The notes: a model not told the origin generated them from the letters alone. Numbered from the stretch's first letter, positions 1 to 6,626 are shown. The stretch is DNA of 13,244 nucleotides from Gammaproteobacteria bacterium (GCA_023228645.1 JALOAT010000078.1:1-13244); one strand, 5' to 3'. Program-made: numbers and translations.

Positions 1-51
1 CCCGGTCATCCACAGCCCATGGACCAGCACCACGGCAGACGGCTCACCCAT
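1..51 (-). CDS. Alpha/beta-hydrolase-like protein, N-terminal fragment running off the left edge
   Basis: The minus strand reads MGEPSAVVLVHGLWMTG from an ATG at 51 to the window edge. This is only 17 codons. A hydrophobic strand followed by H-G-x-W near the N-terminus is the usual opening of alpha/beta-fold hydrolases, where the HG segment lies beside the oxyanion hole. The frame is closed upstream by a TGA at 64-66, so this ATG is the first available. A GGGG tract about 7 bases upstream could serve as a weak ribosome binding site. The gene lies downstream of nadA on the same strand, separated from it by a 34-bp inverted repeat. The fold assignment rests on this short motif alone; substrate and subfamily cannot be seen. 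Confidence 0.55.
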   Translation of the reverse strand, partial: MGEPSAVVLVHGLWMTG

Positions 52-86
52 GGAAAATCCCCGTCACTGGCACGCTCAGAAGGATA

Positions 87-261
87 ACGCGGAGGACGCG
101 GAGGCGCGGAGATCGCGGAGGGATTGACAATTTCACCACGGAGGGGACGGAGCCGGATTGCCACCGCTTTCCGGCATCTGAGCTTGGTAGCGGCTCCCAC
201 GCTCTTCCCTTCCTTCACGGGGATTTTCTCCGCGATCTCCGCGCCTCCGCGTCCTCCGCGT
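87..261. repeat. Long inverted repeat, 34-bp perfect arms
   Basis: Bases 87-120 are the exact reverse complement of 228-261, 34 of 34 bases. The arms are made of short units of the ACGCGGAGG / GCGGAGATCG type. The right arm continues to 270 with one extra CCTCCGCGT unit. The 107-base centre contains a lone CCACGGAGGGGACGGAG segment (about 137-153) that resembles the arms of the repeat at 1406-1482. The element fills the gap between the nadA stop and the hydrolase start. It could form a very stable hairpin in the transcript. Whether it terminates, protects RNA or is simply a dispersed repeat cannot be told here. Confidence 0.85.
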
Positions 262-285
262 CCTCCGCGTCGATCCATGGACGGA

Positions 286-1383
286 CTAAGGCGAGACGTC
301 GAGCATGCGCTCCAGGGCGAGGCGGGCCAGGCGGGCGTCTTCGGCGGGGACCTGGATACGGTTGACAACGTTGCCGTCGGCCAGGTTTTCCAGGGTCCAG
401 GCCAGGTGCTGGGGGTCGATGCGGAACATGGTGGAGCACATGCACACGGTGGGCGACATGAAGTGCACCTGCTTGTCTTCGTGCTTGTACTGATCGTTCA
501 GGCGGTTCACCAGGTTCAGCTCGGTGCCCACCAGCCAGCGCGTGCCCGGCGCGGACTCGGCGACGGTCTTGATGATGTATTCGGTGGAGCCCACGTAGTC
601 CGACTTCTCGCACACCTCGAAGGGCGATTCCGGGTGGGAGATGATCTTCGCCTCAGGGAAACGCGCCTTGAAGCGCTCGATGTGCTCGGGCTGGAACATC
701 TGGTGCACCGAGCAAAAGCCCTTCCACAGGATCATGCGTGCCTTGCGGATCTGCTCGGGCGTGAGCCCGCCCATGGGCTGCTCGAAGTCCCACACCACCA
801 TTTCGTCGAGCGGGATGCCCATGCGATGGCCGGTATTGCGGCCCAGGTGCTGGTCCGGGAAGAACAGCACCTTCTCGCGCTGGCCGAAGGACCACTCCAG
901 CACCTTCTGCGCGTTGGACGAGGTGCAGACGATGCCCCCGTGGCGGCCGCAGAAGGCCTTCAGGTCCGCTGCGGAATTGATGTAGGTGACCGGGGTGACG
1001 TGCTCATCGGGGTCGAGCACCGAGGCCAGTTCCCGCCACGCCTTTTCCACGGCAGGCAGGCTGGCCATGTCGGCCATGGAGCAGCCGGCGGCCATGTCCG
1101 GCAGGATGGACACCTGCTCCGGGCGCGACAGGATGTCGGCCACTTCCGCCATGAAATGCACGCCGCAGAACACGATGTATTCCGCCTCGGAACCGGCGGC
1201 CTGGCGCGAAAGCTTCAGGGAATCACCGGAGAAATCCGCGTGACGGAACACCTCGTCGCGCTGGTAGTGATGGCCGAGGATGACCAGGCGCCGGCCGAGC
1301 CGGGCCTTGGCATCCAGGATGCGCGCCTCGCACTCGGCATCGTCCATCAATGAATAGCGGTGCATCGCCAATGCGGTGGTCAT
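286..1383 (-). CDS. nadA: Quinolinate synthase NadA
   Basis: Cytosolic [4Fe-4S] enzyme that condenses iminoaspartate with dihydroxyacetone phosphate to give quinolinate, the second step of de novo NAD synthesis from aspartate. The 365-residue product is close to the usual size. The three cluster cysteines lie in AGCSMADM (C101), GIVCTSSNA (C153) and the PTVCMCSTM segment (C314 or C316). Active-site histidines and acid are visible in ILGHHYQ (H38/H39), CGVHFMAE (H77) and SHPESPFEV (H250, E252). The start at 1383 was chosen because GAGG (1390-1393) sits 6 bases upstream and the protein begins at family length. The frame stays open to 1431, but that extension is translated repeat DNA (PPWPPW). 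nadB, the partner gene, is not in the window. The gene lies downstream of aspS on the same strand, with an inverted repeat between them. Confidence 0.97.
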   Translation of the reverse strand: MTTALAMHRYSLMDDAECEARILDAKARLGRRLVILGHHYQRDEVFRHADFSGDSLKLSRQAAGSEAEYIVFCGVHFMAEVADILSRPEQVSILPDMAAGCSMADMASLPAVEKAWRELASVLDPDEHVTPVTYINSAADLKAFCGRHGGIVCTSSNAQKVLEWSFGQREKVLFFPDQHLGRNTGHRMGIPLDEMVVWDFEQPMGGLTPEQIRKARMILWKGFCSVHQMFQPEHIERFKARFPEAKIISHPESPFEVCEKSDYVGSTEYIIKTVAESAPGTRWLVGTELNLVNRLNDQYKHEDKQVHFMSPTVCMCSTMFRIDPQHLAWTLENLADGNVVNRIQVPAEDARLARLALERMLDVSP

Positions 1384-1389
1384 TGCTTG

Positions 1390-1393
1390 CCTC
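1390..1393 (-). promoter_or_regulatory. Ribosome binding site that decides the nadA start
   Basis: GAGG on the minus strand lies 6 bases before the ATG at 1383. No comparable site precedes the upstream ATG at 1431, which lies beside the left arm of the repeat. Confidence 0.6.
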
Positions 1394-1405
1394 GGTGAAA
1401 GCTTC

Positions 1406-1482
1406 AACCACGGAGGCCACGGAGGGCCCACGAAGAAGATCCCTTTCTTGGACCTTTCGTTTTCTCCGTGGACTCCGTGGTT
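1406..1482. repeat. Inverted repeat of CACGGAGG units between aspS and nadA
   Basis: The arm 1406-1424 (AACCACGGAGGCCACGGAG) pairs with 1464-1482 with one mismatch in 19. The centre is 39 bases. The right arm begins 6 bases past the aspS stop and the left arm ends before the nadA ribosome binding site, so the element fills the junction without touching either gene. There is no T-run next to the stem in the direction of transcription, so it does not look like a standard intrinsic terminator. Confidence 0.8.
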
Positions 1483-1488
1483 ATTTCT

Positions 1489-3285
1489 TCATTCCGCCTT
1501 CGGCTGTTCCTTGGCCGGTTTGTTCACGCGGATGCCCAGTTCGCGCAGTTGCTCGAAGGCGACCTCGGACGGCGCCTGGGTGAGCGGGTCGGCGGCGGTC
1601 TGGGTCTTGGGGAAGGCCATGACGTCGCGGATGGACTTGGCGCCGGTCATGAGCATGACCAGGCGGTCCAGGCCGAAGGCCAGGCCGCCGTGCGGCGGGC
1701 AGCCGAACTTGAGGGCATCCAGCAGGAAGCCGAACTTGTCCTGGGCCTCTTCGTCGGAAATATCCAGGGCCTTGAACACGTTGGCCTGCACCTGGGGGCG
1801 GTAGATGCGCATGGAGCCGCCGCCGATCTCGGTGCCGTTCAGCACCATGTCGTAGGCGCGCGACAGGCAGGCGCCCGGGTCCGATTCCAGCAGGTCGATG
1901 TGCTCCTCCTTGGGGGAGGTGAACGGGTGATGCAGGGAGTACCAGCGGTTGTCCTTCTCGTCCCACTCGAACATGGGGAAATCCACCACCCACAGGGGCT
2001 TCCAGGCGCCTTCCAGCATGCCGAGGTCGTGGCCCAGCTTGATGCGCAGGGCACCCAAGGCCTCGTTGACCACCTTGGTCTTGTCCGCGCCGAAGAACAC
2101 CAGATCGCCGTCCTCCGCCTGCGTGCGTTCCAGGATGGCGGCGATGACGTCGTCGGGCAGGAACTTGAGGATAGGCGATTGCAGGCCGTCGCGCCCCTTG
2201 GCCTTGTCGTTGACCTTGATATAGGCCAGGCCCTTGGCGCCGTAGATGCCGACGAACTTGGTGTACTCGTCGATCTGCGAGCGCGACAGCTCACCGCCCT
2301 TGGGCAGGCGCATGGCAGCTACGCGGCACTTGGGGTCGTTGGCGGGGCCGGAGAACACCTTGAACTCCACGGCCTTCATCAGGTCGTCCACGTCCACCAG
2401 TTCCAGGGGTACGCGCAGGTCGGGTTTGTCGGAGCCGTAGCGGCGCATGGCCTCGGCGTAGGTCATGCGCGGGAAGGGGTTGGGCAGGGCCTCCTGCAAC
2501 ACCTCCGCGAACAGCTCGCGGATCATGCCTTCCATCAGGCCCATGATCTGCTCCTCGGAGAGGAACGAGGTCTCGATGTCCACCTGGGTGAACTCGGGCT
2601 GGCGGTCGGCGCGCAGGTCTTCATCGCGGAAGCAACGCACGATTTGGTAGTAACGGTCCACGCCCGCGATCATGAGCAGCTGCTTGAACAACTGCGGCGA
2701 CTGCGGCAGGGCGAAGAAATGGCCCGGATGGGTGCGCGAGGGCACCAGGTAGTCGCGCGCGCCCTCGGGGGTGGCGCGGGTCAGCATGGGCGTTTCCACG
2801 TCCATGAAGCCTTCGGCGTCCAGGTAATTGCGGATGGCCTTGCTCACGCGCGAGCGCAGGCGCAGGCGGTTGTGCATCTCGGGTCGGCGCAGGTCGAGGT
2901 AGCGGTAGCGCAGGCGCACCTCCTCGCTGACATCCTCGTCGTCGGAATCCAGCTGGAACGGGGGCGGCTCGGAGCGGTTCAGGATTTCGAGCTGGAGCGC
3001 CAGCACCTCCACCTTGCCGGTGGGCAGGTTGGGGTTCTCCGTGCCGGCAGGGCGCGGACGCACCTTGCCGCGCACCTTCAGCACGTATTCATTGCGCACC
3101 GCCTCGGCAATCTTGAAGGCCTCGGCGTAGTCTGGGTCGAACACCACCTGAACCAGGCCCTCGCGGTCACGCAGGTCCACGAAAATGACGCCTCCGTGAT
3201 CGCGGCGGCGGTGGACCCAGCCGGCCAGCTCCACTTCGTGGTCCAGGTTGAATTCGGTGACTTGCCCGCAGTAATGGGTGCGCAT
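1489..3285 (-). CDS. aspS: Aspartyl-tRNA synthetase, probably non-discriminating
   Basis: Class IIb synthetase that charges tRNA-Asp with aspartate. The 598 residues match the bacterial type (E. coli about 590). The N-terminal OB-fold anticodon-binding domain covers about 1-105, including VELAGWVHRRRDHGG. Motif 1 lies near 160-175 (MDVETPMLTR), motif 2 near 213-233 (QIVRCFRDEDLRADRQPEF), the bacterial GAD insertion at about 290-420, and motif 3 near 534-546 (GLAFGLDRLVML). H30 and G81 correspond, by my recollection of the alignment, to the H31/G81 pair that lets Pseudomonas AspRS also accept tRNA-Asn; E. coli has Leu and Lys there. If so, Asp-tRNA-Asn would be amidated by GatCAB, which is not in view. 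The start at 3285 (MRTHYCGQV) matches the conserved N-terminus; the 23 codons upstream are not conserved-looking. It lies downstream of the FmdB-type gene. Confidence 0.98.
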   Translation of the reverse strand: MRTHYCGQVTEFNLDHEVELAGWVHRRRDHGGVIFVDLRDREGLVQVVFDPDYAEAFKIAEAVRNEYVLKVRGKVRPRPAGTENPNLPTGKVEVLALQLEILNRSEPPPFQLDSDDEDVSEEVRLRYRYLDLRRPEMHNRLRLRSRVSKAIRNYLDAEGFMDVETPMLTRATPEGARDYLVPSRTHPGHFFALPQSPQLFKQLLMIAGVDRYYQIVRCFRDEDLRADRQPEFTQVDIETSFLSEEQIMGLMEGMIRELFAEVLQEALPNPFPRMTYAEAMRRYGSDKPDLRVPLELVDVDDLMKAVEFKVFSGPANDPKCRVAAMRLPKGGELSRSQIDEYTKFVGIYGAKGLAYIKVNDKAKGRDGLQSPILKFLPDDVIAAILERTQAEDGDLVFFGADKTKVVNEALGALRIKLGHDLGMLEGAWKPLWVVDFPMFEWDEKDNRWYSLHHPFTSPKEEHIDLLESDPGACLSRAYDMVLNGTEIGGGSMRIYRPQVQANVFKALDISDEEAQDKFGFLLDALKFGCPPHGGLAFGLDRLVMLMTGAKSIRDVMAFPKTQTAADPLTQAPSEVAFEQLRELGIRVNKPAKEQPKAE

Positions 3286-3318
3286 TGGGGAAAAACCTGT
3301 TGGTGGTGCGGAGTTAAA

Positions 3319-3341
3319 GGCGGGAATGTTACGGTCCCGCC
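3319..3341. promoter_or_regulatory. Palindrome over a possible aspS promoter
   Basis: GGCGGGA (3319-3325) and TCCCGCC (3335-3341) are perfect inverted repeats separated by 9 bases. On the minus strand the 9-base centre holds TAACAT (3331-3326), which lies 17 bases from TTGCGC (3354-3349). That spacing is typical of a sigma70 promoter and would place transcription just upstream of aspS. The hexamers match the consensus only moderately. It could be an operator or only a hairpin. Confidence 0.3.
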
Positions 3342-3447
3342 GGGATCGGCGCAACCGGAAAGGGGGAGCGGGGAAAAGCTAAACCACGGGGGACACGGGG
3401 GACACGGGGGACACGGGGTATGGCCTCGTAGGCGATGGTGGCTCGTC

Positions 3448-3463
3448 GCGAGCGGAAGCTCGC
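3448..3463. repeat. Hairpin GCGAGC-GGAA-GCTCGC
   Basis: A perfect 6-bp stem with a GGAA tetraloop, which belongs to the stable GNRA class if transcribed from the plus strand. It lies inside the composite repeat 3382-3569. Confidence 0.55.
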
Positions 3464-3494
3464 TCGCACAAGTCAGGGTTCGGGCGGCGAGGTT

Positions 3495-3521
3495 GTCAGG
3501 TAGCGCTACGCGCAACCTGAC
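3495..3521. repeat. REP-like hairpin
   Basis: GTCAGGT (3495-3501) pairs with ACCTGAC (3515-3521). After an A/A mismatch, GCGC (3503-3506) pairs with GCGC (3510-3513) around a TAC loop. A long stem with one internal mismatch and a tiny loop is typical of repetitive extragenic palindromes. It lies inside the composite repeat 3382-3569. Confidence 0.6.
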
Positions 3522-3589
3522 CTACACCACCTCGTGCCTACCCCCGTGTTCCCCGTGTCCCCCGTGGTTAATGCTTTTTTCTCGCCAGG

Positions 3590-3859
3590 TCAGCTATTGC
3601 CGCCACAGGCACCGCCGCAGCCGCCGGCGGCGCAGGCGGGAGCCGGGGCGGAGGATTCGGAGACGTTCTTCTTGCTGCCGCTCTTGAAGTCGGTCTCGTA
3701 CCAGCCGCCGCCCTTGAGGCGGAAACCGGCGGCGGAGATGAGCTTCTGCAGCTCGGCCTTGCCGCAGGACGGGCAGTCGGTCAGCACGGGGTCACTCATT
3801 TTCTGCATGGCTTCCATCTGATGACCGCAAGCCTTGCAGGCGTATTCGTAAATGGGCAT
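3590..3859 (-). CDS. FmdB-family zinc-ribbon protein
   Basis: An 89-residue protein starting MPIYEYACKACGHQ, the hallmark opening of the FmdB/CxxC_CxxC_SSSS regulatory family. A zinc ribbon is formed by C8-x2-C11 and C29-x2-C32. Then comes a basic, serine-rich middle, and the C-terminus is rich in Gly and Cys (CAAGGCGGACGG). The family was named from a regulator in a formamidase/amidase operon, but its biochemical role in most bacteria is unknown, so I assign none. The start at 3859 is preferred over a GTG at 3868 because GAGG (3868-3871) lies 8 bases upstream and the family begins MP[IT]YEY. Small genes of this family often lie next to aspS in beta- and gammaproteobacteria, as here. The last Cys-rich segment might bind a second metal; that is inference. 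Confidence 0.9.
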   Translation of the reverse strand: MPIYEYACKACGHQMEAMQKMSDPVLTDCPSCGKAELQKLISAAGFRLKGGGWYETDFKSGSKKNVSESSAPAPACAAGGCGGACGGNS

Positions 3860-3867
3860 TCGGGGCA

Positions 3868-3871
3868 CCTC
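3868..3871 (-). promoter_or_regulatory. Ribosome binding site that decides the FmdB-type start
   Basis: GAGG lies 8 bases before the ATG at 3859 and overlaps the alternative GTG at 3868, so the GTG cannot use it. Confidence 0.6.
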
Positions 3872-3928
3872 TGTCTAGGCACATTCGGTGCGCAATTTGG
3901 GGCGACACCGGGTGAAATCAAGGCGCGG

Positions 3929-3958
3929 ATTATACCCGCGTGGCCAAAGCGTGCATAA
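3929..3958 (-). promoter_or_regulatory. Sigma70-like promoter for the FmdB-type gene
   Basis: On the minus strand a perfect TATAAT (3934-3929) is preceded, 18 bases away, by TTATGC (3958-3953). This places a transcript start about 60 bases before the FmdB-type start codon. The -35 box is weak. The promoter may also feed aspS and nadA if transcription passes the intervening repeats. Confidence 0.5.
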
Positions 3959-3965
3959 GAAGTCG

Positions 3966-3993
3966 TTAAATCAGCCCGCCGTGCCCCTATACT
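3966..3993 (+). promoter_or_regulatory. Possible plus-strand promoter for the ABC transporter
   Basis: TTAAAT (3966-3971), a 16-base spacer and TATACT (3988-3993). The -10 is good and the -35 poor. It would give a leader of about 220 bases that includes the REP-like hairpin at 4030 and the repeat at 4154. Confidence 0.25.
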
Positions 3994-4029
3994 CGGGTGT
4001 CGCTTGTGGCCAGACATGAGCGCCTCGTC

Positions 4030-4049
4030 ACCCCGGCGAATGCCGGGGT
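4030..4049. repeat. REP-like hairpin
   Basis: ACCCCGGC (4030-4037) pairs with GCCGGGGT (4042-4049) around a GAAT loop, an 8-bp perfect stem. Palindromes of the form ACCCCGGCGAATGCCGGGGT are a familiar dispersed intergenic type in proteobacteria. A related GGATTCCGGC segment follows at about 4064-4073. It sits in the leader of the ABC transporter gene. Confidence 0.65.
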
Positions 4050-4153
4050 CATGTCTGCGGGACGGATTCCGGCGTTCGTCGAAATGGCGCGTTGCTGCAA
4101 GGCGGAGATGCCCCCAAGACAAAACGAAGCACCGATTACCCATATCTTTTCGG

Positions 4154-4188
4154 CCTCTCCTTGGCGTTCTTGGCGCCTTCGCGAGAGG
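4154..4188. repeat. Short repeat with TTGGCG units
   Basis: CCTCTC (4154-4159) pairs with GAGAGG (4183-4188). Between them TTGGCG occurs twice (4161-4166 and 4170-4175), followed by a CTTCGC segment. It resembles one arm of a dispersed inverted repeat, but no matching second arm is visible nearby. It ends 35 bases before the transporter start codon. The rest of the 364-base gap 3860-4223 shows only the elements listed. Confidence 0.35.
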
Positions 4189-4223
4189 TTTTGTGTTCAA
4201 GGTTTGGAACGCCTATTTGAATC

Positions 4224-6038
4224 ATGCATTACAAGCACACTGAGGCCCCCGCCGGGGGCAATGACTGGGGCGCCCTGCGCGCCCTCCTGCCCTTCCTGTG
4301 GAATTACCGCGGCCGGGCCGGGCTCGCCCTGCTGTTTTTGGTGCTGGCCAAACTGGCCAACGTGGGCGTACCCCTGGCGTTGAAGCAAGTCGTCGATTAC
4401 CTGGACACGCCGAACAAGGCCGCCCTCGCCCTGCCCATCGTGCTCTTGCTCGCCTATGGCGTACTGCGCCTTTGCAGCTCCGCCTTCAACGAACTGCGCG
4501 ATGTGGTGTTCGCCAAGGTGCGCTACGGCACCATGCGCGCCCTCTCCACCCGAGTGCTCGGCCATCTCCACGCCCTCTCCTTGCGCTATCACCTGGAACG
4601 CAAGACCGGCGCCGTCACCCGCGACCTGGAGCGCGGCACCCGCAGCGCCGCCACCCTGCTCAACTACATGGTGTTCAACATCCTCCCCACGCTGGTGGAG
4701 GTGCTGCTCATCGCCGGCATATTGCTCATCCAGTACAGCGCCTGGTTCGCCATCATCACCTTCGGCACCGTGGTGGTCTACGCGGCCTTCACCTTCGCCA
4801 TCACCGAATGGCGCATGAAATTCCGCCACCGCATGAACGCCCTGGAATCCCAGGGCAGTTCCCAGGCGGTGGACAGCCTCATCAACTACGAGACAGTGAA
4901 ATACTTCGTGAATGAGGGGCTCGAACACCGGCGCTACGACGACACGCTGCGCGGCTGGGAAGATGCCGCCATCAAGACCCAGACCTCGCTTTCCAGTCTC
5001 AACGTGGGCCAGGGCTCCATCATCGCCGTGGGCGTCACGCTCATCATGATCATGGCGGCCAATCAGGTCATCAACGGCGCCATGACCCTGGGTGATTTGG
5101 TGCTGGTGAACGCCTTCATGTTGCAGATGTTCATCCCGCTCGGCTTCCTGGGCGTGGTGTACAGCCAGCTCAAACACTCGCTGGCCGACATGGACCAGAT
5201 GTTCAAGCTGCTCGGCACCGAGCCCGAAGTGCGCGATGGTCCCGACGCGAAGCCCCTCGATGTGGGTGATGGCGCCATCCGTTTCGAACACGTGAGTTTC
5301 GCCTACGCCCCCGAGCGGCCCATCCTGCACCGCGTGGACTTCGAGATCCCCGCCGGCCGCAAGATCGCCGTGGTGGGCGCCAGCGGTTCCGGCAAGTCCA
5401 CCCTGGCCCGCCTGCTGTTTCGCTTCTACGACGTGAACGAAGGCCGCGTGCTGGTGAACGGCCAGGACGTACGCGATGTGACCCAGGCCAGCCTGCGCGG
5501 CCAGATCGGCATCGTTCCCCAGGACACGGTGCTGTTCAATGAGACCATCGAATACAACATCGCCTACGGCCGCCCGGGCGCGAGCCGCGTTGATATCGAG
5601 CAGGCGGCACGTACCGCCAACATCCACGACTTCATCGCCGCCCTGCCCCAGGGTTACGACACCGTGGTGGGCGAGCGCGGCCTGAAGCTCTCCGGCGGCG
5701 AGAAACAGCGCATCGCCATCGCCCGCGCCGTGCTCAAAGACCCGCGCATCCTGGTGTTCGACGAGGCCACCTCCTCCCTGGACAGCCACTCGGAAAAACT
5801 GATCCTGGAGGCCCTGCAACACGCCGCCTCCGATCACACCACCCTGGTCATCGCCCACCGGCTGTCCACCATCGTGGACGCTGATCAGATCCTGGTTATG
5901 GATCAAGGCCGCATCGTCGAGCGCGGCTCGCACCACGACCTGTTGGCGCGCGAAGGTCTTTATGCCCGCATGTGGGCGCTGCAGCAGGAAGAGACGCACG
6001 AGCAAGAGCGCGCGAAGCACCCGGTGCTGGTGCGCTAA
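4224..6038 (+). CDS. Atm1/ABCB7-type ABC half-transporter (permease-ATPase fusion)
   Basis: A 604-residue inner-membrane exporter, expected to work as a homodimer. The membrane domain covers about 20-325, with hydrophobic segments near 30-52, 68-85, 150-170, 173-195, 262-282 and 287-312. The ATPase domain has Walker A GASGSGKST (385-393), Q-loop VPQD (431-434), signature LSGGEKQ (489-495), Walker B ILVFDEATSS (509-518), D-loop SLD and H-loop AHR (544-546). The segment NAFMLQMFIPLGFLGVVY (296-313) and the following LKHSLADMDQMFKLL match the Atm1 pattern, whose members export glutathione-linked sulfur or metal compounds and help in Fe-S or heavy-metal homeostasis. The substrate here is inferred from family only. 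Start ATG at 4224 lacks an obvious Shine-Dalgarno site. mug follows 3 bases after its stop. Confidence 0.93.
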   Translation: MHYKHTEAPAGGNDWGALRALLPFLWNYRGRAGLALLFLVLAKLANVGVPLALKQVVDYLDTPNKAALALPIVLLLAYGVLRLCSSAFNELRDVVFAKVRYGTMRALSTRVLGHLHALSLRYHLERKTGAVTRDLERGTRSAATLLNYMVFNILPTLVEVLLIAGILLIQYSAWFAIITFGTVVVYAAFTFAITEWRMKFRHRMNALESQGSSQAVDSLINYETVKYFVNEGLEHRRYDDTLRGWEDAAIKTQTSLSSLNVGQGSIIAVGVTLIMIMAANQVINGAMTLGDLVLVNAFMLQMFIPLGFLGVVYSQLKHSLADMDQMFKLLGTEPEVRDGPDAKPLDVGDGAIRFEHVSFAYAPERPILHRVDFEIPAGRKIAVVGASGSGKSTLARLLFRFYDVNEGRVLVNGQDVRDVTQASLRGQIGIVPQDTVLFNETIEYNIAYGRPGASRVDIEQAARTANIHDFIAALPQGYDTVVGERGLKLSGGEKQRIAIARAVLKDPRILVFDEATSSLDSHSEKLILEALQHAASDHTTLVIAHRLSTIVDADQILVMDQGRIVERGSHHDLLAREGLYARMWALQQEETHEQERAKHPVLVR

Positions 6039-6041
6039 GCC

Positions 6042-6626
6042 ATGGCGCGCGCAATCGACCGCCGCGCCCAAGCCCTCCACGAGGGCCGCATCCGCCCGAC
6101 CCGCGAGGACCTGCTCGCCGCGCGCGGCAAGACCCTCCCCGACCTCATCGCGCCCGACCTGAAAGTGCTGTTCTGCGGCATCAACCCTGGTCTCTACACC
6201 GCCGCCGTGGGCCACCACTTCGCCCGCCCCGGCAACCGCTTCTGGCCGGCGCTGCACCAGGCTGGCTTCACCCCGCGGCTGTATTCGCCGTACGAGGAGG
6301 AGAAACTGCTCGACCTGGGGCTGGGGCTTACCAACCTGGTGGCGCGGGCCACGGCAGGCGCCGCAGAACTTACCCGTGAAGAACTGCAAGCCGGCGCCGA
6401 GGGCCTGAAGCGAAAGGTTGCGAAATACCGGCCCCGTGCAGTGGCGATCCTCGGTCTGGGCGCCTATCGGATCGCCTTCAAACAGCGTGATGCCGTACTG
6501 GGGATACAGGCTGAGCGCATCGGCGAAGCGGCGGTGTGGGTGCTGCCGAGTCCGAGTGGGGCGAATGCGTATTACCAGCCACGGGTGCTGGTTGCGATCT
6601 TACGGCAGCTTAGCGCTGCGACATGA
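6042..6626 (+). CDS. mug: Mug-family G:T/U mismatch-specific DNA glycosylase
   Basis: A 194-residue uracil-DNA-glycosylase superfamily 2 enzyme, which removes uracil, thymine or ethenocytosine mispaired with guanine to start base-excision repair. The catalytic-pocket motif GINPGLYTA lies at 46-54, with N48 in the position of the Mug asparagine. FARPGNRFWPALHQAGF (60-76) follows, as in E. coli Mug. The minor-groove motif is LPSPSGANA (168-176), close to the NPSG form. The size is slightly above E. coli Mug (168), mostly from about 35 extra N-terminal residues. The start ATG lies 3 bases after the transporter stop and has no clear ribosome binding site, which suggests translational coupling. 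The annotation as Mug rather than a related TDG-like enzyme is well supported; biochemical specificity is inference. Confidence 0.93.
   Translation: MARAIDRRAQALHEGRIRPTREDLLAARGKTLPDLIAPDLKVLFCGINPGLYTAAVGHHFARPGNRFWPALHQAGFTPRLYSPYEEEKLLDLGLGLTNLVARATAGAAELTREELQAGAEGLKRKVAKYRPRAVAILGLGAYRIAFKQRDAVLGIQAERIGEAAVWVLPSPSGANAYYQPRVLVAILRQLSAAT

Larger units (their letters stand above)
3382..3569. repeat. Composite inverted repeat with 29-bp arms of CACGGGGGA units
   Basis: The arm 3382-3410 (tandem GGGGGACAC units after AACCA) pairs with 3541-3569 with one mismatch in 29. The 130-base centre is not random: it holds two further hairpins, listed separately. Terminal inverted repeats around a structured core resemble a small non-autonomous element such as a MITE, but I see no target-site duplication. 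The element occupies most of the gap between the FmdB-type gene and aspS. Confidence 0.8.

Noticed and set aside
239..270. Tandem CCTCCGCGT units as a possible CRISPR array
   Set aside because: The units are about 9 bases and directly abutting, with no unique spacers, and they belong to an inverted repeat.
124..1353. A 409-codon plus-strand open frame opposite nadA
   Set aside because: It begins in the inverted repeat and runs antisense to nadA, with no recognisable domain.
1468..3687. A 739-codon plus-strand open frame across aspS and its flank
   Set aside because: It is antisense to a full, motif-complete aspS; long antisense frames are expected in GC-rich DNA. Its product is a low-complexity Ala/Val/His/Gln-rich string without domains.
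3796..4200. A 134-codon minus-strand frame upstream of the FmdB-type gene
   Set aside because: It is translated REP-like DNA (an RRHDPGIRRGD-type string) that runs into the FmdB gene in another frame.
4197..6389. A 730-codon minus-strand open frame opposite the transporter and mug
   Set aside because: Same reason: it mirrors two well-supported genes and its product is a low-complexity Gly/His/Val/Gln-rich string.
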